Positions 63,172 to 64,000 of a stretch of 64,000 nucleotides of DNA are shown piece by piece (the first letter of the stretch is position 1; every line of letters starts with the position of its first letter). Origin of the DNA: Aptenodytes patagonicus (lineage: Eukaryota; Chordata; Aves; Sphenisciformes; Spheniscidae); contig NC_134949.1 in the NCBI RefSeq assembly GCF_965638725.1, positions 188,731,706-188,795,705 of the forward strand, in the 5' to 3' direction. The translations under genes were made by a program, and so were the position numbers. Under the pieces are notes generated by a model. It searched no databases. It worked only from the letters and a program-made list of their open reading frames with translations, and was not told the DNA's origin.

Positions 63172-64000
63172 CTGAGGGAGATTGGGGTCGAGTTAATATG
63201 AGACAGTAAGAAAACCTCTGCCAAAGGCAATTGTTTGCAAACCCTCCTACACAGTCAGCACCTCTTTTGTTACTTATCTCCCGCAGACAACACTGGTGGC
63301 GGAGAACATAAGGGTAACTGCAGCTAAATTAGCTGGGAGGCTCAAGACGCAGAGTGAGCAGAGGCAAGAGTCCACGTGATACTGATGCTATACAGCATCA
63401 TTCAAACCACTACAAGAGTATGGTCTGTACTTATGGGATGCATATTTGAAGAAGAAAATTGATAAATGAGTTTGTTCAGAAAAGAGAGAAAGCAGTCCGG
63501 AAAAAAAGCCTTTGATCAGAGGCTAGAAAAGCTCAACCCACACAGCTAACACAGCTGATGGATAACATACAGGTCCATTATGTCCTATAAATATCGTCTA
63601 GGAAAGCAAATTTTGATAGCTCTCTATATGGCAAGAAAGGCATAATATTATACAGCAGTTAGAAGCAGAGTATAGAAAATTCAGATTAGAAACAAAAAAT
63701 TGTTTTTTTAAAAATGCTGATCTTTAATTGCTGAAATAATTAACCTTGGAGTAGAATTAATTCACCACCTTTAAATCAAAACTGCATGTCTAAATTTGTA
63801 TTTCAGTCAAAGCCTAACTACTGGAGCAAGAAACAGATTTCAGCCTATGACTTCCTCCCTTCTCCTGAAGTGGCTCTATTAACAGACTACACAGACATGC
63901 CACCTCCCACTTGCTCTTTCTGCGATCCCATTAATGTTGTAGTTTGTTGCACAGGAGGTTCATTTTAACAGGAAGAGCACGAAATGTCCACCCCAAGCAC

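Noticed and set aside
57400..64000. Upstream constitutive TDRD3 exons (UBA region, OB-fold)
   Set aside because: Read on the minus strand for the expected residues and not found; they must lie beyond the window.

Overview
The window reads as avian nuclear DNA. It contains CR1 LINEs in several states of decay, a family of LTR retroelements with 5-bp target duplications, long AT-rich introns, and the 3' end of one recognisable vertebrate gene. That gene is TDRD3 (Tudor domain-containing protein 3) on the minus strand. No bacterial-type genes, CRISPR arrays, tRNAs or rRNAs were seen.

Layout. Positions 1-8930 are intergenic with no supported gene. Positions 8936-15782 hold an env-less, ERV-L-like endogenous retrovirus with 5' LTR, primer-binding region, a hydrophobic leader ORF, and decayed gag and pro-pol. 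Its right-hand LTR is INVERTED, yet the same 5-bp duplication (GGTGA) flanks the whole unit. Positions 15870-16875 are a decayed CR1 (+). Two solo LTRs of the same family follow (17398-17999, TSD GCTAT; 18340-18904, TSD AGATT). An old LINE scrap lies near 19340-19420, and a long CR1 (-) spans 19521-21700. Positions 21700-28430 are unannotated intergenic DNA. A third solo LTR is at 28431-29023 (TSD GTTCT) and a CR1 tail (-) at 29245-29648.

From 34199 rightwards the window is TDRD3, transcribed right to left. Three coding exons are certain: 57334-56496 (linker plus first half of the Tudor domain), 54585-54460 (second half of Tudor) and 34318-34199 (C-terminal tail with stop). All junctions have GT/AG signals and compatible phases. 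The upstream exons (OB-fold, UBA) must lie beyond 64000. The introns hold a CR1 (+) at 45240-46243, microsatellites, a possible LTR-like relic near 58.2-58.9 kb, and three exon-like blocks on the TDRD3 strand (46580-46392, 61530-61369, 63171-63009) that may be alternative exons.

The most unusual items are the provirus with inverted terminal LTRs sharing private variants and a common target duplication, its multi-span leader ORF, and the candidate alternative TDRD3 exons whose phases fit the known junctions. All functional statements come from motif reading and knowledge of the families. No searches could be run.
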